Positions 1 to 7,748 of a DNA stretch of 64,000 nucleotides are shown one piece after another. The position numbers were made by a program, and so were the translations under genes. The stretch's first letter is position 1. Every line of letters begins with the position of its first letter. The notes under the pieces were generated by a model. That model did not search any database. It was given only the letters and a program-made list of their open reading frames with translations, and was not told the origin of the DNA. This DNA comes from JAGQPD01 sp020426865 (GTDB lineage Bacteria; Planctomycetota; Planctomycetia; Pirellulales; Pirellulaceae): contig JAWKTN010000003.1 in assembly GCA_041399065.1 (NCBI GenBank), positions 620,001-684,000 of the forward strand. Direction: 5' to 3'.

Positions 1-18
1 CGTCCCGAGCAAGACACC

Positions 19-318
19 ATGAGAATAGCAGAAATCATCGGCACGGTCACTCTCAATCGCATCCATCCTGCGTTGGTAGGTGGACGATTTCGCTTGGGGA
101 TACCGCTGACACTGGACAACTTACGAAGCGGCTCGGCACCGACGGCCGATCCACTGGTGATCTACGACGAGTTAGGCGTTGGCAATGGCGGACGAGTGAT
201 GGTAAGCGAGGGGGCCGAGGCCGCTCAACCATTTCGGCCGGAGATCAAGCCGGTCGATGCATACAACGCTGGAATCATTGACCATTTACATATTACCGAA
301 AGTGAGTCGCAATCATGA
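19..318 (+). CDS. EutN/CcmL-family microcompartment vertex protein
   Basis: The 99-residue product has the size and pattern of the EutN/CcmL pentamer that caps the vertices of bacterial microcompartments: an N-terminal MRIAEIIGTV strand, a central DPLVIYDELGVGNGGRVMVSEG segment typical of the family's (D)xxGAGxGexVl turn, and a short C-terminal tail. Its stop overlaps the start of the aldolase gene by four bases (ATGA), so the two are translationally coupled. Together with the following aldolase and dehydrogenase it matches the planctomycete/verrucomicrobial microcompartment operon type. Shell hexamer genes are not in the window and probably lie upstream. The ATG is close to the window edge, and a GAG about ten bases upstream is the only ribosome-binding candidate. 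Confidence 0.88.
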   Translation: MRIAEIIGTVTLNRIHPALVGGRFRLGIPLTLDNLRSGSAPTADPLVIYDELGVGNGGRVMVSEGAEAAQPFRPEIKPVDAYNAGIIDHLHITESESQS

Positions 319-1202
319 TCAACGCACATCGTATTAAACAAGACATTTGCGAAATTGGGCGCAGAATTTACAACAAAGGATTCGCTGCTGCCAACGACGG
401 CAATATCACGGTGCGGATCAGCGAAAATGAAGTGCTATGCACGCCCACAATGCACTCGAAAGGGTTTCTCAAACCAGAAGATATTGCCACGGTCGACATG
501 ACGGGCAAACAGATTGCTGGTAATAAGAAGCGATCCAGCGAGGCCCTGCTGCACATCGAGATCTACAAGCAGCGCCCCGAGGTGAAAAGCGTTGTCCACT
601 GTCATCCGCCACATGCCACCGCGTTTGCCGTGGCACGGGAGCCGATTCCACAGTGCATTTTGCCAGAGGTCGAAGTGTTTTTGGGTGACGTGCCGATCAC
701 CAAGTATGAGACACCTGGCGGACAGGCCTTTGCAGACACGATTCTGCCCTTCGTCAACAAGACGAACGTCATCTTGTTGGCCAACCATGGCACGGTCAGC
801 TACGGCGAAAACGTTGAGCGAGCTTACTGGTGGACAGAAATCCTGGATGCCTACTGTCGCATTTTGCTGCTGGCCAAACAGCTGGGTCGGATCAACTACC
901 TGACCGAAGACAAGGAACGCGAGCTGTTGGATTTGAAGCAAAAATGGGGCTTCGACGACGCTCGGCGAACAAGCGACTACGAAAACTGCGATATCTGCGC
1001 GAATTCCATTTTTCGTGAAAGCTGGCGCGAGACGGGCGTACAGCGAAAGGCCTTCGACGCACCGCCGTCGATGGGTGGTATTACCGGCAGTGGTGGTTGC
1101 CAAGTACCGGCCCCGAGTGCCCCGACGGCGAACGCAAGTGTCGACCAGGAGGCGCTGGTGCAAGCCATCACCGAACGCGTCATGGCAGCCTTGTCGCAGT
1201 AG
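315..1202 (+). CDS. class II aldolase (fuculose/rhamnulose-phosphate aldolase-like) with BMC targeting helix
   Basis: A 295-residue class II (zinc) aldolase. The catalytic Glu is E76 in SSEALLH. The zinc ligands are H95 and H97 in VVHCHPPH and H158 in LLANHGTV. Such enzymes split fuculose- or rhamnulose-1-phosphate into DHAP and lactaldehyde, the aldehyde that planctomycete microcompartments process. The aldolase domain ends near residue 215. A linker with CDIC follows, then a Gly/Pro/Ala-rich stretch (about 250-275), and finally an amphipathic helix, VDQEALVQAITERVMAALSQ. A flexible linker plus terminal amphipathic helix is the usual form of an encapsulation peptide that docks cargo to the shell. 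The gene overlaps the EutN gene by 4 bp and is followed 47 bp later by the dehydrogenase. Substrate choice (fuculose versus rhamnulose) cannot be read from the sequence. Confidence 0.9.
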   Translation: MINAHRIKQDICEIGRRIYNKGFAAANDGNITVRISENEVLCTPTMHSKGFLKPEDIATVDMTGKQIAGNKKRSSEALLHIEIYKQRPEVKSVVHCHPPHATAFAVAREPIPQCILPEVEVFLGDVPITKYETPGGQAFADTILPFVNKTNVILLANHGTVSYGENVERAYWWTEILDAYCRILLLAKQLGRINYLTEDKERELLDLKQKWGFDDARRTSDYENCDICANSIFRESWRETGVQRKAFDAPPSMGGITGSGGCQVPAPSAPTANASVDQEALVQAITERVMAALSQ

Positions 1203-1249
1203 CCCGTGGCTGACAAGTATTCGAATGCAGAGCATGTTAGGTTGATATT

Positions 1250-2188
1250 ATGAAGGTGTGCATCATCGGCGGAGGCGGGTTGGTTGGGTCTTGCGCAGCG
1301 TTTGCGTTGCAATGCGGCGGCGTCGTGCGCGAGATTGCGTTGATTGACGCGAATGCCGACGCCGCAGCCGGGCAGGCGCTCGATCTGTTGCATGGCGGCC
1401 CCAGTACGAGCGATCAGATCATTATGTCGGGCGGTTATGAACATGTACCGGACAGCGACATCATTTGCATCACCGCCGGTCTGCGGCGCAAACCCGACGA
1501 AAGCCGATTGGATTTGATCAATCGCAACGTTGACTTGTTCATGAGTATTCTCGCACAGGTCAAGACGGTTGGTTACAAGTCGTCGGCAATCGTGCATGTC
1601 GTATCCAATCCTGTGGATGTGTTGACGTACTTGGCAGCCAGACAATTGGATTTGCCGCGACCACAAATCACGGGGCTTGGCACGCAGCTCGACACGATTC
1701 GCTTTCGCAGTTTGATTGCCCAGCGATTGCAGGCCCCACCGACTCAGGTCGCGGCCCTGATCCTTGGCGAGCATGGAGACAGCATGGTACCGATTTGGTC
1801 GAGCGCGACCGTGGGTGGGCTGCCGATTGATAAACTGGCGGGTTGGAACGCGAACACCGCCACGGAAATCTTTACTCGAACACGCGGATCGGGCGCCGAA
1901 GTAATCCGTGGTAAGGGAGGGGCCGGGTTCGCGGTAGGAATTGCGATCCGCGACGTGATCCATGCAATGGCGTTGGATCAAAAGCGAATACTGCCAATCT
2001 CCAGTATTCAAGAAGGCTGCTACGACATTCGCGACGTGGCATTGTCCGTACCGACCGTGGTCGGTCGTGACGGTGTGATCAGTTGCATTGAAGTCGGTCT
2101 GTGGCCAAAGGAAGTGCAAGCGCTGCGATCGAGCGGCAATGTGCTCCGACAAACCGTCAAGACCGTCCTGCAGCGAATCGGTGCGTAG
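1250..2188 (+). CDS. lactate/malate dehydrogenase family protein (BMC-associated)
   Basis: A 312-residue NAD-dependent 2-hydroxyacid dehydrogenase of the LDH/MDH superfamily. The Rossmann glycines are at residues 7-13 (GGGGLVG) and the cofactor-binding Asp is in LIDAN. The catalytic set is complete: R86 (mobile-loop Arg109), D148, R151 and H175 (GEHGDS), in dogfish LDH terms. The residue equivalent to Gln102, which sets substrate choice, is Arg (R80 in AGLRRKPDESR). That is the malate-type residue, although the operon suggests a role in lactate/lactaldehyde redox balance. Length is normal. It is the last gene of the microcompartment cluster in this window; over 500 bases of non-coding sequence follow. 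Confidence 0.87.
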   Translation: MKVCIIGGGGLVGSCAAFALQCGGVVREIALIDANADAAAGQALDLLHGGPSTSDQIIMSGGYEHVPDSDIICITAGLRRKPDESRLDLINRNVDLFMSILAQVKTVGYKSSAIVHVVSNPVDVLTYLAARQLDLPRPQITGLGTQLDTIRFRSLIAQRLQAPPTQVAALILGEHGDSMVPIWSSATVGGLPIDKLAGWNANTATEIFTRTRGSGAEVIRGKGGAGFAVGIAIRDVIHAMALDQKRILPISSIQEGCYDIRDVALSVPTVVGRDGVISCIEVGLWPKEVQALRSSGNVLRQTVKTVLQRIGA

Positions 2189-2705
2189 CACTGACAACGT
2201 TTCGAAAAAGCACTGCTTTGGTTGCGATTGAACGAGCCGCAATTTGCGATCCGTGCCGCCGAACCAAATGGCTCCAGCCGTGTCCCGGGCAAATTCGTTC
2301 GGCCCGGCAATAGCCAAAACCGATACGGAGGCCAAGGCGGTAGGACACAGCGGAGCGATCCGGGGCGCATTGACTACGGCAATTGCCCGGCGACCCGGAT
2401 TTCTTCTTGCCCGTAGCATGAGCGGGTCAGTGCGAATCGCTCCGCCGATCCCGGCGCAATCGCAGGCAACCCCAGTCCCGAAGGCTGTACGTTGTTCACG
2501 CGCGTAGGGATCGTCTGGAGCTATGTATATCTGGGCGGCATTCGATTAGGGAGAAGGATTTTTTCTGTTTTTCCGTGTCCGGTGGTGGAACTGGTCTGCA
2601 ATTGACTTACAGAGCCGCAAGGAGGCAGGCAACTGGCCAGTCGAGAATTGCAGGATTTTGTGAGTATTCCGCCCATTTTTTCACCGAAACCAAGGAAAAC
2701 CAATC
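2189..2705. other. intergenic region after the BMC operon
   Basis: A 517-base GC-rich stretch between the dehydrogenase and the next gene. Short open frames run through it on both strands, but none has a recognisable product or a good ribosome-binding site. No tRNA, clear terminator or riboswitch was seen. The last ~50 bases presumably hold the leader of the secreted protein gene. Confidence 0.5.
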
Positions 2706-3158
2706 ATGTCGAAGCTCCACACGATCATCACCACGTTTGTTTTATCCAGCGCCGCGTTTTGGGCTCTGGCCGGCACCGCAGCCGCTCAGGGGCTGCCTCT
2801 AACCGATCAGCTGGGTGGCAGCGGCGGCGGGGGAAGTTATCGGCCGACAACTCCCACCTACGTTGTCCCGCCGCCGGTACCGCGTACGACTTCAATACCA
2901 ACACAGCCGACCTATCAGTCGCGACCAACTGTCAATTGGCAGCCGATGGTCGGGCAGTTTCGCCGGAATGTGTTGCGGCAGTCGGGCGCGCAGATCTACG
3001 GCACCTATTTTTCGCGACAGGGAGGTGCCATGGTCCGAAACGACCTGTGGCGCAGCGGCTACAGTGGCACACGCGTCGTTCCACGGACTATTCCGTATCG
3101 GAACGCATTCGGACAGTATGCACCGCGAGTTGTCTACGACGTCTACTATCAGCCGTGA
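2706..3158 (+). CDS. small secreted protein of unknown function
   Basis: The 150-residue product begins with a classical signal peptide: MSKLH, a hydrophobic core, then a cleavage site like AAA|QG near residue 28. The mature part starts with a Gly-rich stretch (SGGGGS) and a Pro/Thr-rich linker. The C-terminal half (about 75-150) is rich in Arg, Tyr and Gly, with several YG/RSGY elements. An AAGGAA lies seven bases before the ATG and supports this start. No family was recognised. It stands alone between the BMC operon and the convergent cyclase gene. A small periplasmic or surface protein is the most that can be inferred. Confidence 0.7.
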   Translation: MSKLHTIITTFVLSSAAFWALAGTAAAQGLPLTDQLGGSGGGGSYRPTTPTYVVPPPVPRTTSIPTQPTYQSRPTVNWQPMVGQFRRNVLRQSGAQIYGTYFSRQGGAMVRNDLWRSGYSGTRVVPRTIPYRNAFGQYAPRVVYDVYYQP

Positions 3159-3186
3159 GGTCGCAATGCGTCGATCAACGCTGGGG

Positions 3187-5025
3187 TTATTTTCCTGGCA
3201 ATTCCCAGATGGGATCAAACAACGCATCCTTGTTTGCTATCGCAGCGGCCTGGATGCGTTGCTTCAATAAACGACCCGGGCCGTCGTCTGGAACGTCGGT
3301 AAGAAACGCGTCCATTGCCTTGATGGCGGTGGCAAAGTCGGCCGCCTCAAAAGCCTGCATTGCGTCGTCAAAGCACGGACGATGCGCAATCCACGACAAG
3401 TCGCTATCAGCAGGAACAACCTGATACAGTCCGACGGGCGTGCGAATGTTAAGCAGTCGGACGGTGGCCACGCGCCGAGTGGCAAATCGATCGTCCAGCG
3501 CATGAGCGGTATCCTCGTGAACCAGACATCTCACATTGAAGAATTTCGTTGCCCCTTGAATACGGCTCGCCACATTCACCGTATTTCCGAGAGGACCATA
3601 TTTGAACTTCTTCGTTGTACCGGTATTACCAACATGTGCCGCACCCGAGCAGATCCCGATTCCCAATCGCAATTCTTCTCCCACCGCGTCACGCCAGCGG
3701 GCGTCCATCTTTGGAATGTTGCGGACCATTGCCACAGCAGCCTGACAAGCGAGCATGGCGTGATTGGGTTGATCGTCGGGTGCGCCCCACATAGCCATCA
3801 ATTCGTCACCAATATAATCAACCAACACACCGTTCGATTCCAACACCGGCAGCGACAATTCCCCCATCAAATCGCTGATCCACGACATCGTACGTTCCGA
3901 TCCAAGTCGCTCGCTGATGCGACTGAAACCTCGCACATCGCAAAACAAGATCGATACGTCTGCATTGCGGCCTTCCAGCAATCGCGGGTTGGACTGCAGG
4001 TTGCGAGCCAACTCGGGAGTAAAGAACTGCTCAAACTGTACCTGAGCTTGCATTGCAGCGCGTTCCTTTTCGACGCGGGCCACACCGGCGGCTACGCCAC
4101 AAGCCAGGACTTCCACCAACATCGCCTCGACTTCCGAAATCTGCGGCTGGCCCGACGACGATCCGGTTTGCCGGCGTTCGCCGTACAATGCACCGATGAT
4201 CCTACCGTGGTGACTGAGAATCGGTGCAACGACGACCGCTTCAATACCAACCAGGCTGGCATTGGCCAAAGTTCGTACGGGCATTTGCCGAAGTGTCCGG
4301 CGCTCTTGCCGCAATTTACGCAACATGGTTTGGCTCGGCCCCCACGATTCGCCGAGCGGCTCGCGTTCGTACATCGCAGCGACCTGCCAGCCATCACCAT
4401 CGAACGTCAAAGCCGCGGCGCGATCGAGGTCGACGATCTCAACCACGGCGCGCGCCGACTGAGTCAAAAAGTCGGGCGATGTTGCCGCACTTTGAAGCAC
4501 GCCCATCGCGATCGACAACCATTCGATCAATTGCTTGCTGCCCAGCAACCCCTCGTCACCTTCAATCGAGCGACTGATCGGACGGGAGAACGGATCGGCG
4601 AACGCCGAAGGCGTGAGCGTCATATGGTTCAACGCCCGCACTTCAACCTGATCGTCATTCCAGTCAAACAACGATCGCTCGGTGACTTCAAAACCAAGAT
4701 TGTCGACTTCTATTCGGATGGGAACTTCACAACTATGTACTTCACCAGAACGCAACTTGCCAAATCCCGCGATCTCCAAGGATCGCTTCTCACTCACATT
4801 CCGAATTTCGACCGAGGTCAGCGATTCGGGCGCGAGTTCGAAATGGCGGCGCGAGACACTTTTCCTGCCCAGCGGGGCAACGATCACGCGACGAATGGTG
4901 CCTTCGACGACGGACAGCGGCGGCGATTCACCCCGCATCTGTCGACCAAGCTCGATCTGCGAGTCGAACGGAACGACCAGTTCTCCAAAATCGGGCGAAG
5001 CAATGGCAACTTGGAAGGAAGGCAA
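3187..5025 (-). CDS. FHA-GAF-class III adenylate/guanylate cyclase
   Basis: A 612-residue soluble signalling protein with three recognisable blocks. Residues about 5-112 look like an FHA phosphothreonine-binding domain (LGR, then VSRRHFEL, then VEIRNVS). Residues about 160-320 look like a GAF sensor domain. Residues about 350-520 are a class III nucleotide cyclase with both metal aspartates (ILFCDVRGFS and DYIGDELMAMWGAP) and the KYGPLGNTVNVASR segment. The tail (about 550-612) may be a helical repeat. It should make cAMP or cGMP in response to a ligand and/or a phosphorylated partner. It is transcribed divergently from the sigma/kinase operon, and that kinase is a plausible FHA partner (inference). 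The assigned start is TTG with only a weak AGG upstream. The frame stays open through the 15-bp repeats, so the true start is uncertain. Confidence 0.85.
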   Translation of the reverse strand: MPSFQVAIASPDFGELVVPFDSQIELGRQMRGESPPLSVVEGTIRRVIVAPLGRKSVSRRHFELAPESLTSVEIRNVSEKRSLEIAGFGKLRSGEVHSCEVPIRIEVDNLGFEVTERSLFDWNDDQVEVRALNHMTLTPSAFADPFSRPISRSIEGDEGLLGSKQLIEWLSIAMGVLQSAATSPDFLTQSARAVVEIVDLDRAAALTFDGDGWQVAAMYEREPLGESWGPSQTMLRKLRQERRTLRQMPVRTLANASLVGIEAVVVAPILSHHGRIIGALYGERRQTGSSSGQPQISEVEAMLVEVLACGVAAGVARVEKERAAMQAQVQFEQFFTPELARNLQSNPRLLEGRNADVSILFCDVRGFSRISERLGSERTMSWISDLMGELSLPVLESNGVLVDYIGDELMAMWGAPDDQPNHAMLACQAAVAMVRNIPKMDARWRDAVGEELRLGIGICSGAAHVGNTGTTKKFKYGPLGNTVNVASRIQGATKFFNVRCLVHEDTAHALDDRFATRRVATVRLLNIRTPVGLYQVVPADSDLSWIAHRPCFDDAMQAFEAADFATAIKAMDAFLTDVPDDGPGRLLKQRIQAAAIANKDALFDPIWELPGK

Positions 5026-5068
5026 TTTCGTAGACCTGAATTTCGTAGACCTGAATTTCGTAGACCTG
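5024..5068. repeat. three perfect tandem copies of a 15-bp unit
   Basis: The unit aatttcgtagacctg occurs at 5024-5038, 5039-5053 and 5054-5068 without a mismatch. It lies between the divergent cyclase and sigma-factor genes, where promoters and operators are expected. Because 15 is a multiple of three, the minus-strand cyclase frame is also open through it, so it could instead encode extra N-terminal residues of the cyclase. Confidence 0.9.
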
Positions 5069-5202
5069 GTTGGAAAATCACGACATATCAGTAAAACATG
5101 GGACTAAGATGGAATTGGCGTGAGCTTACTCGCTGTCGAATTCTATATCAATCGCGGAACGCGTACCCGCCGAGAAAACGCAGAAAAAACGGGGAGTGCC
5201 AC

Positions 5203-5793
5203 GTGCCAGACGAACTTTCGATCGAGCTTTTAGCACGCTATCGCCAGGGTGACAACGCAGCTGCCGACGCCTTGTTTGAGCGGTTTGCGTCGCGTTTGAT
5301 TGCCCTGGCGCGAACTCGGATCTCACCCAAACTCGGTCGCCGAATCGACGCCGAAGATGTCGCTCAATCCGCCTTCCGAAGCTTCTTTGGTGCGGTCGAC
5401 GAAGGCAAATTTGATATTTCCCAAAGTGGTGACCTCTGGCGACTGTTGACTGCAATTACCCTCAATAAGCTCCGTATGCAAGCCCGATACCACTTGGCCG
5501 ACAAACGCGGTCTGGCTCGCGAAGAAAGCACCGCCAGCGGTGAAAACTGCTCGGGGTACGCACCCGAACAGTTGGCCCAGGACCCCTCACCGCAAGAGGC
5601 CGCCGCACTGGAGGAAATTGTCCAGAATGTCATGCTCACATTGGAGCCACTACAGCAACGGATGTTGGAACTCCGTTTGCAAGGCTATCAGATCGAAGAG
5701 ATCAGCCAACAAGTCGAACGGTCCGAACGAACCGTCCGACGGCTCCTGGATCGAATCAAATCGGAACTGCAAACACAACTCAACGACGGATGA
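5203..5793 (+). CDS. ECF-type RNA polymerase sigma factor
   Basis: A sigma-70 family protein of the extracytoplasmic-function size. Region 2 covers about residues 10-75 (LLARYRQGDNAAADALFERF, then RRIDAEDVAQSAFRSFF). Region 4 covers about 135-190 (LEPLQQRMLELRLQGY, EEISQQVERSERTVRRLLDRI). The frame opens at 5098, but the preferred start is GTG at 5203, preceded seven bases upstream by GGGGAG; the extra residues before it do not look like sigma-factor sequence. Its stop overlaps the kinase start (ATGA), so sigma factor and kinase are co-translated. In planctomycetes such sigma factors are commonly paired with Hanks-type kinases, which may control them by phosphorylation. Confidence 0.9.
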   Translation: MPDELSIELLARYRQGDNAAADALFERFASRLIALARTRISPKLGRRIDAEDVAQSAFRSFFGAVDEGKFDISQSGDLWRLLTAITLNKLRMQARYHLADKRGLAREESTASGENCSGYAPEQLAQDPSPQEAAALEEIVQNVMLTLEPLQQRMLELRLQGYQIEEISQQVERSERTVRRLLDRIKSELQTQLNDG

Positions 5794-7748
5794 GGACCGG
5801 CACGATGTCATCCAACAATAACGACTTCCAGTCGACGATCGACGAGCAGCTCGACAAGTTCGACGCGGCATGGCACACGGCTGTGACACCGGACATCCAC
5901 GACCATCTTCCCATGCCCTCGTCAATGCCCGATGCCCCCAGGAAGCGGCTACTCTTGGAATTAATCAAAATCGATCTCGAACATCGCTGGAAAAAATACT
6001 CCGAGGATCCGGCGACGATCGTTTCCCAGGAAGATCTCAACGTCGACGATACCGCGAATGAAAAGAGCGAGTGTTGGACACTGGAAGACTACGTACGTCG
6101 GTTTTCCGAACTGGGGTCACCACAAACACTGCCGGCCGAGGTAATCGCCGAAGAATATCGAGTGCGTTGTCGTTGGGGCGACTGCCCGAGCATCGACGAC
6201 TATCGATCACGGTTTCCCTTGCAACAATCGCAATGGTGGCCGTTGCTCGACCAAATCACCACGGAACTCAAGAATCACGAGCAGCGTGCATCGCGGGCGG
6301 TGCATCCTGTCGATGCGCGCGAACTACCAGAAATGATTGGACGCTATCGCGTCTTGGGGCGAATTGATGCGGGCGGGCAGGCACAAGTGTTTCGGGCTGT
6401 TCACCCGACTCTACAAAATGAAGTGATCATCAAGCTCGGGCACCGATCGTTGTCACTGGGATCGGCCGAGCGGGATCGATTAGTTGCGGAAGGAAGACTG
6501 CTCGTCGAATTGAATCATCCCAATCTGGCACGGCTGTACGACTTGGACTTTCACGGTGATCGACCGTTCTTGGTCATGGACTACATCCGCGGTCGCAATT
6601 TACGTCAGTACGCGGCGGCAACTCGCTTGCCTGCCAAGGAGTCAGCACGAATCATCGACGCAATTGCTCATGCATTGCATGATGTCCATCAACGTGGCAT
6701 CGTGCATCAGGACATTAAGCCAGCAAACATCCTGATTTCTGCCGACGGGACCCCACACCTGATTGATTTTGGATTGGCACGAGTAAGCGACGCCTGGAAA
6801 GGCGAAACTGATAAATCAACAGGTATCAGTGGAACGCTCCAGTACATGGCACCGGAACAGGCCAGGAGCGAAGGAACAGCGATCTCCGAACGGACTGACG
6901 TATTCGCCTTGGGTGCTGTGTTGTATTTCTTGTTGACCGGCAAGCCACCGTACAACGCGGAAACGATTCACGAAACGCACGAATTGGCGAAGCATTGCCG
7001 TTTCGACAAGGACGCACTCCACGACGCATCCATCCCCGTAGGCTTGCGACAGATCTGTTTAACCGCCATGCAAGAACGGCCAGAAGATCGCTTTGCCAAC
7101 GTTGGAGAATTGTCGAATGCTCTGCGACCGTTCATGATGCGTGCGAAAACGCGTCGCCGCTGGTTGGAGCTGGCGATTTCTGCCATGATGCTGGCATTGA
7201 TGGCCTACACATTGTGGCTGGTCCGCAATCGAGAACGAAAGGAACCCGGCCCTGAACCAGTGCCAGTGACGCAACATCGTGATGGCACGCCGCTGGCCAG
7301 ACAATTTCGGCTGACACTGCTGGAACCAGCAGGAGTGGCGTCAAAAGGCCCAGGCCAAGTCTATCAGTTCACCGATGGCCACATGCTCTCACTGCAGGTT
7401 GACGTGGGACAGAATTGTTATTTGGGGATTTGGTTGGTCGGCCCCGACGGAAAGGAACAACTCCTCTTTCCTGAACCCGGTAAACACCATGACCACTATT
7501 TCGAGCCGGGGCGACACGATTTGCCAACCTTGGAACTGTCCCCATCCGAAGGGCCAGAAGACATCCTCGTTTGCGCGACCACCAATTATTGGGCGGAACA
7601 AGCCGGAGTCGATCATGGCCATCGCGTCGTGTTCCTTGACCCCCAAGAACTCGCCAAATATGGAACGTTGTCCCGCGGAGCCAAGTTGGCAACATCCGCA
7701 GCGGCGGAGACAAGATTGCCCTTCTTTGTGAATGAGCGAAAACCATGA
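5790..7748 (+). CDS. membrane serine/threonine protein kinase with C-terminal DUF4384-like domain
   Basis: A Hanks-type kinase of up to 652 residues. Residues 1-180 are an N-terminal helical region. The kinase domain is about 184-445, with ATP-site Lys K215, catalytic HQDIKPAN (D308) and DFG at D326. The HRD motif reads HQD, so it is not an RD kinase. One transmembrane helix lies at about 457-476. The part beyond the membrane (about 500-640) resembles DUF4384, a domain often attached to kinases and caspase-like proteins. The start overlaps the sigma-factor stop. A second ATG at 5805 has a better-placed AGGA and is an alternative. Its own stop overlaps the next gene's start (ATGA). The three overlapping genes form one signalling operon. 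Confidence 0.9.
   Translation: MRTGTMSSNNNDFQSTIDEQLDKFDAAWHTAVTPDIHDHLPMPSSMPDAPRKRLLLELIKIDLEHRWKKYSEDPATIVSQEDLNVDDTANEKSECWTLEDYVRRFSELGSPQTLPAEVIAEEYRVRCRWGDCPSIDDYRSRFPLQQSQWWPLLDQITTELKNHEQRASRAVHPVDARELPEMIGRYRVLGRIDAGGQAQVFRAVHPTLQNEVIIKLGHRSLSLGSAERDRLVAEGRLLVELNHPNLARLYDLDFHGDRPFLVMDYIRGRNLRQYAAATRLPAKESARIIDAIAHALHDVHQRGIVHQDIKPANILISADGTPHLIDFGLARVSDAWKGETDKSTGISGTLQYMAPEQARSEGTAISERTDVFALGAVLYFLLTGKPPYNAETIHETHELAKHCRFDKDALHDASIPVGLRQICLTAMQERPEDRFANVGELSNALRPFMMRAKTRRRWLELAISAMMLALMAYTLWLVRNRERKEPGPEPVPVTQHRDGTPLARQFRLTLLEPAGVASKGPGQVYQFTDGHMLSLQVDVGQNCYLGIWLVGPDGKEQLLFPEPGKHHDHYFEPGRHDLPTLELSPSEGPEDILVCATTNYWAEQAGVDHGHRVVFLDPQELAKYGTLSRGAKLATSAAAETRLPFFVNERKP

Noticed and set aside
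977..2419. Long open frame (480 codons) on the minus strand opposite the aldolase/dehydrogenase genes
   Set aside because: It lies antisense to a well-conserved dehydrogenase with all catalytic residues; its residues (many Arg, Gln, Cys) show no domain.
3382..5094. Open frame of 570 codons on the plus strand
   Set aside because: Antisense shadow of the FHA-GAF-cyclase gene; no recognisable domain and no start signal.
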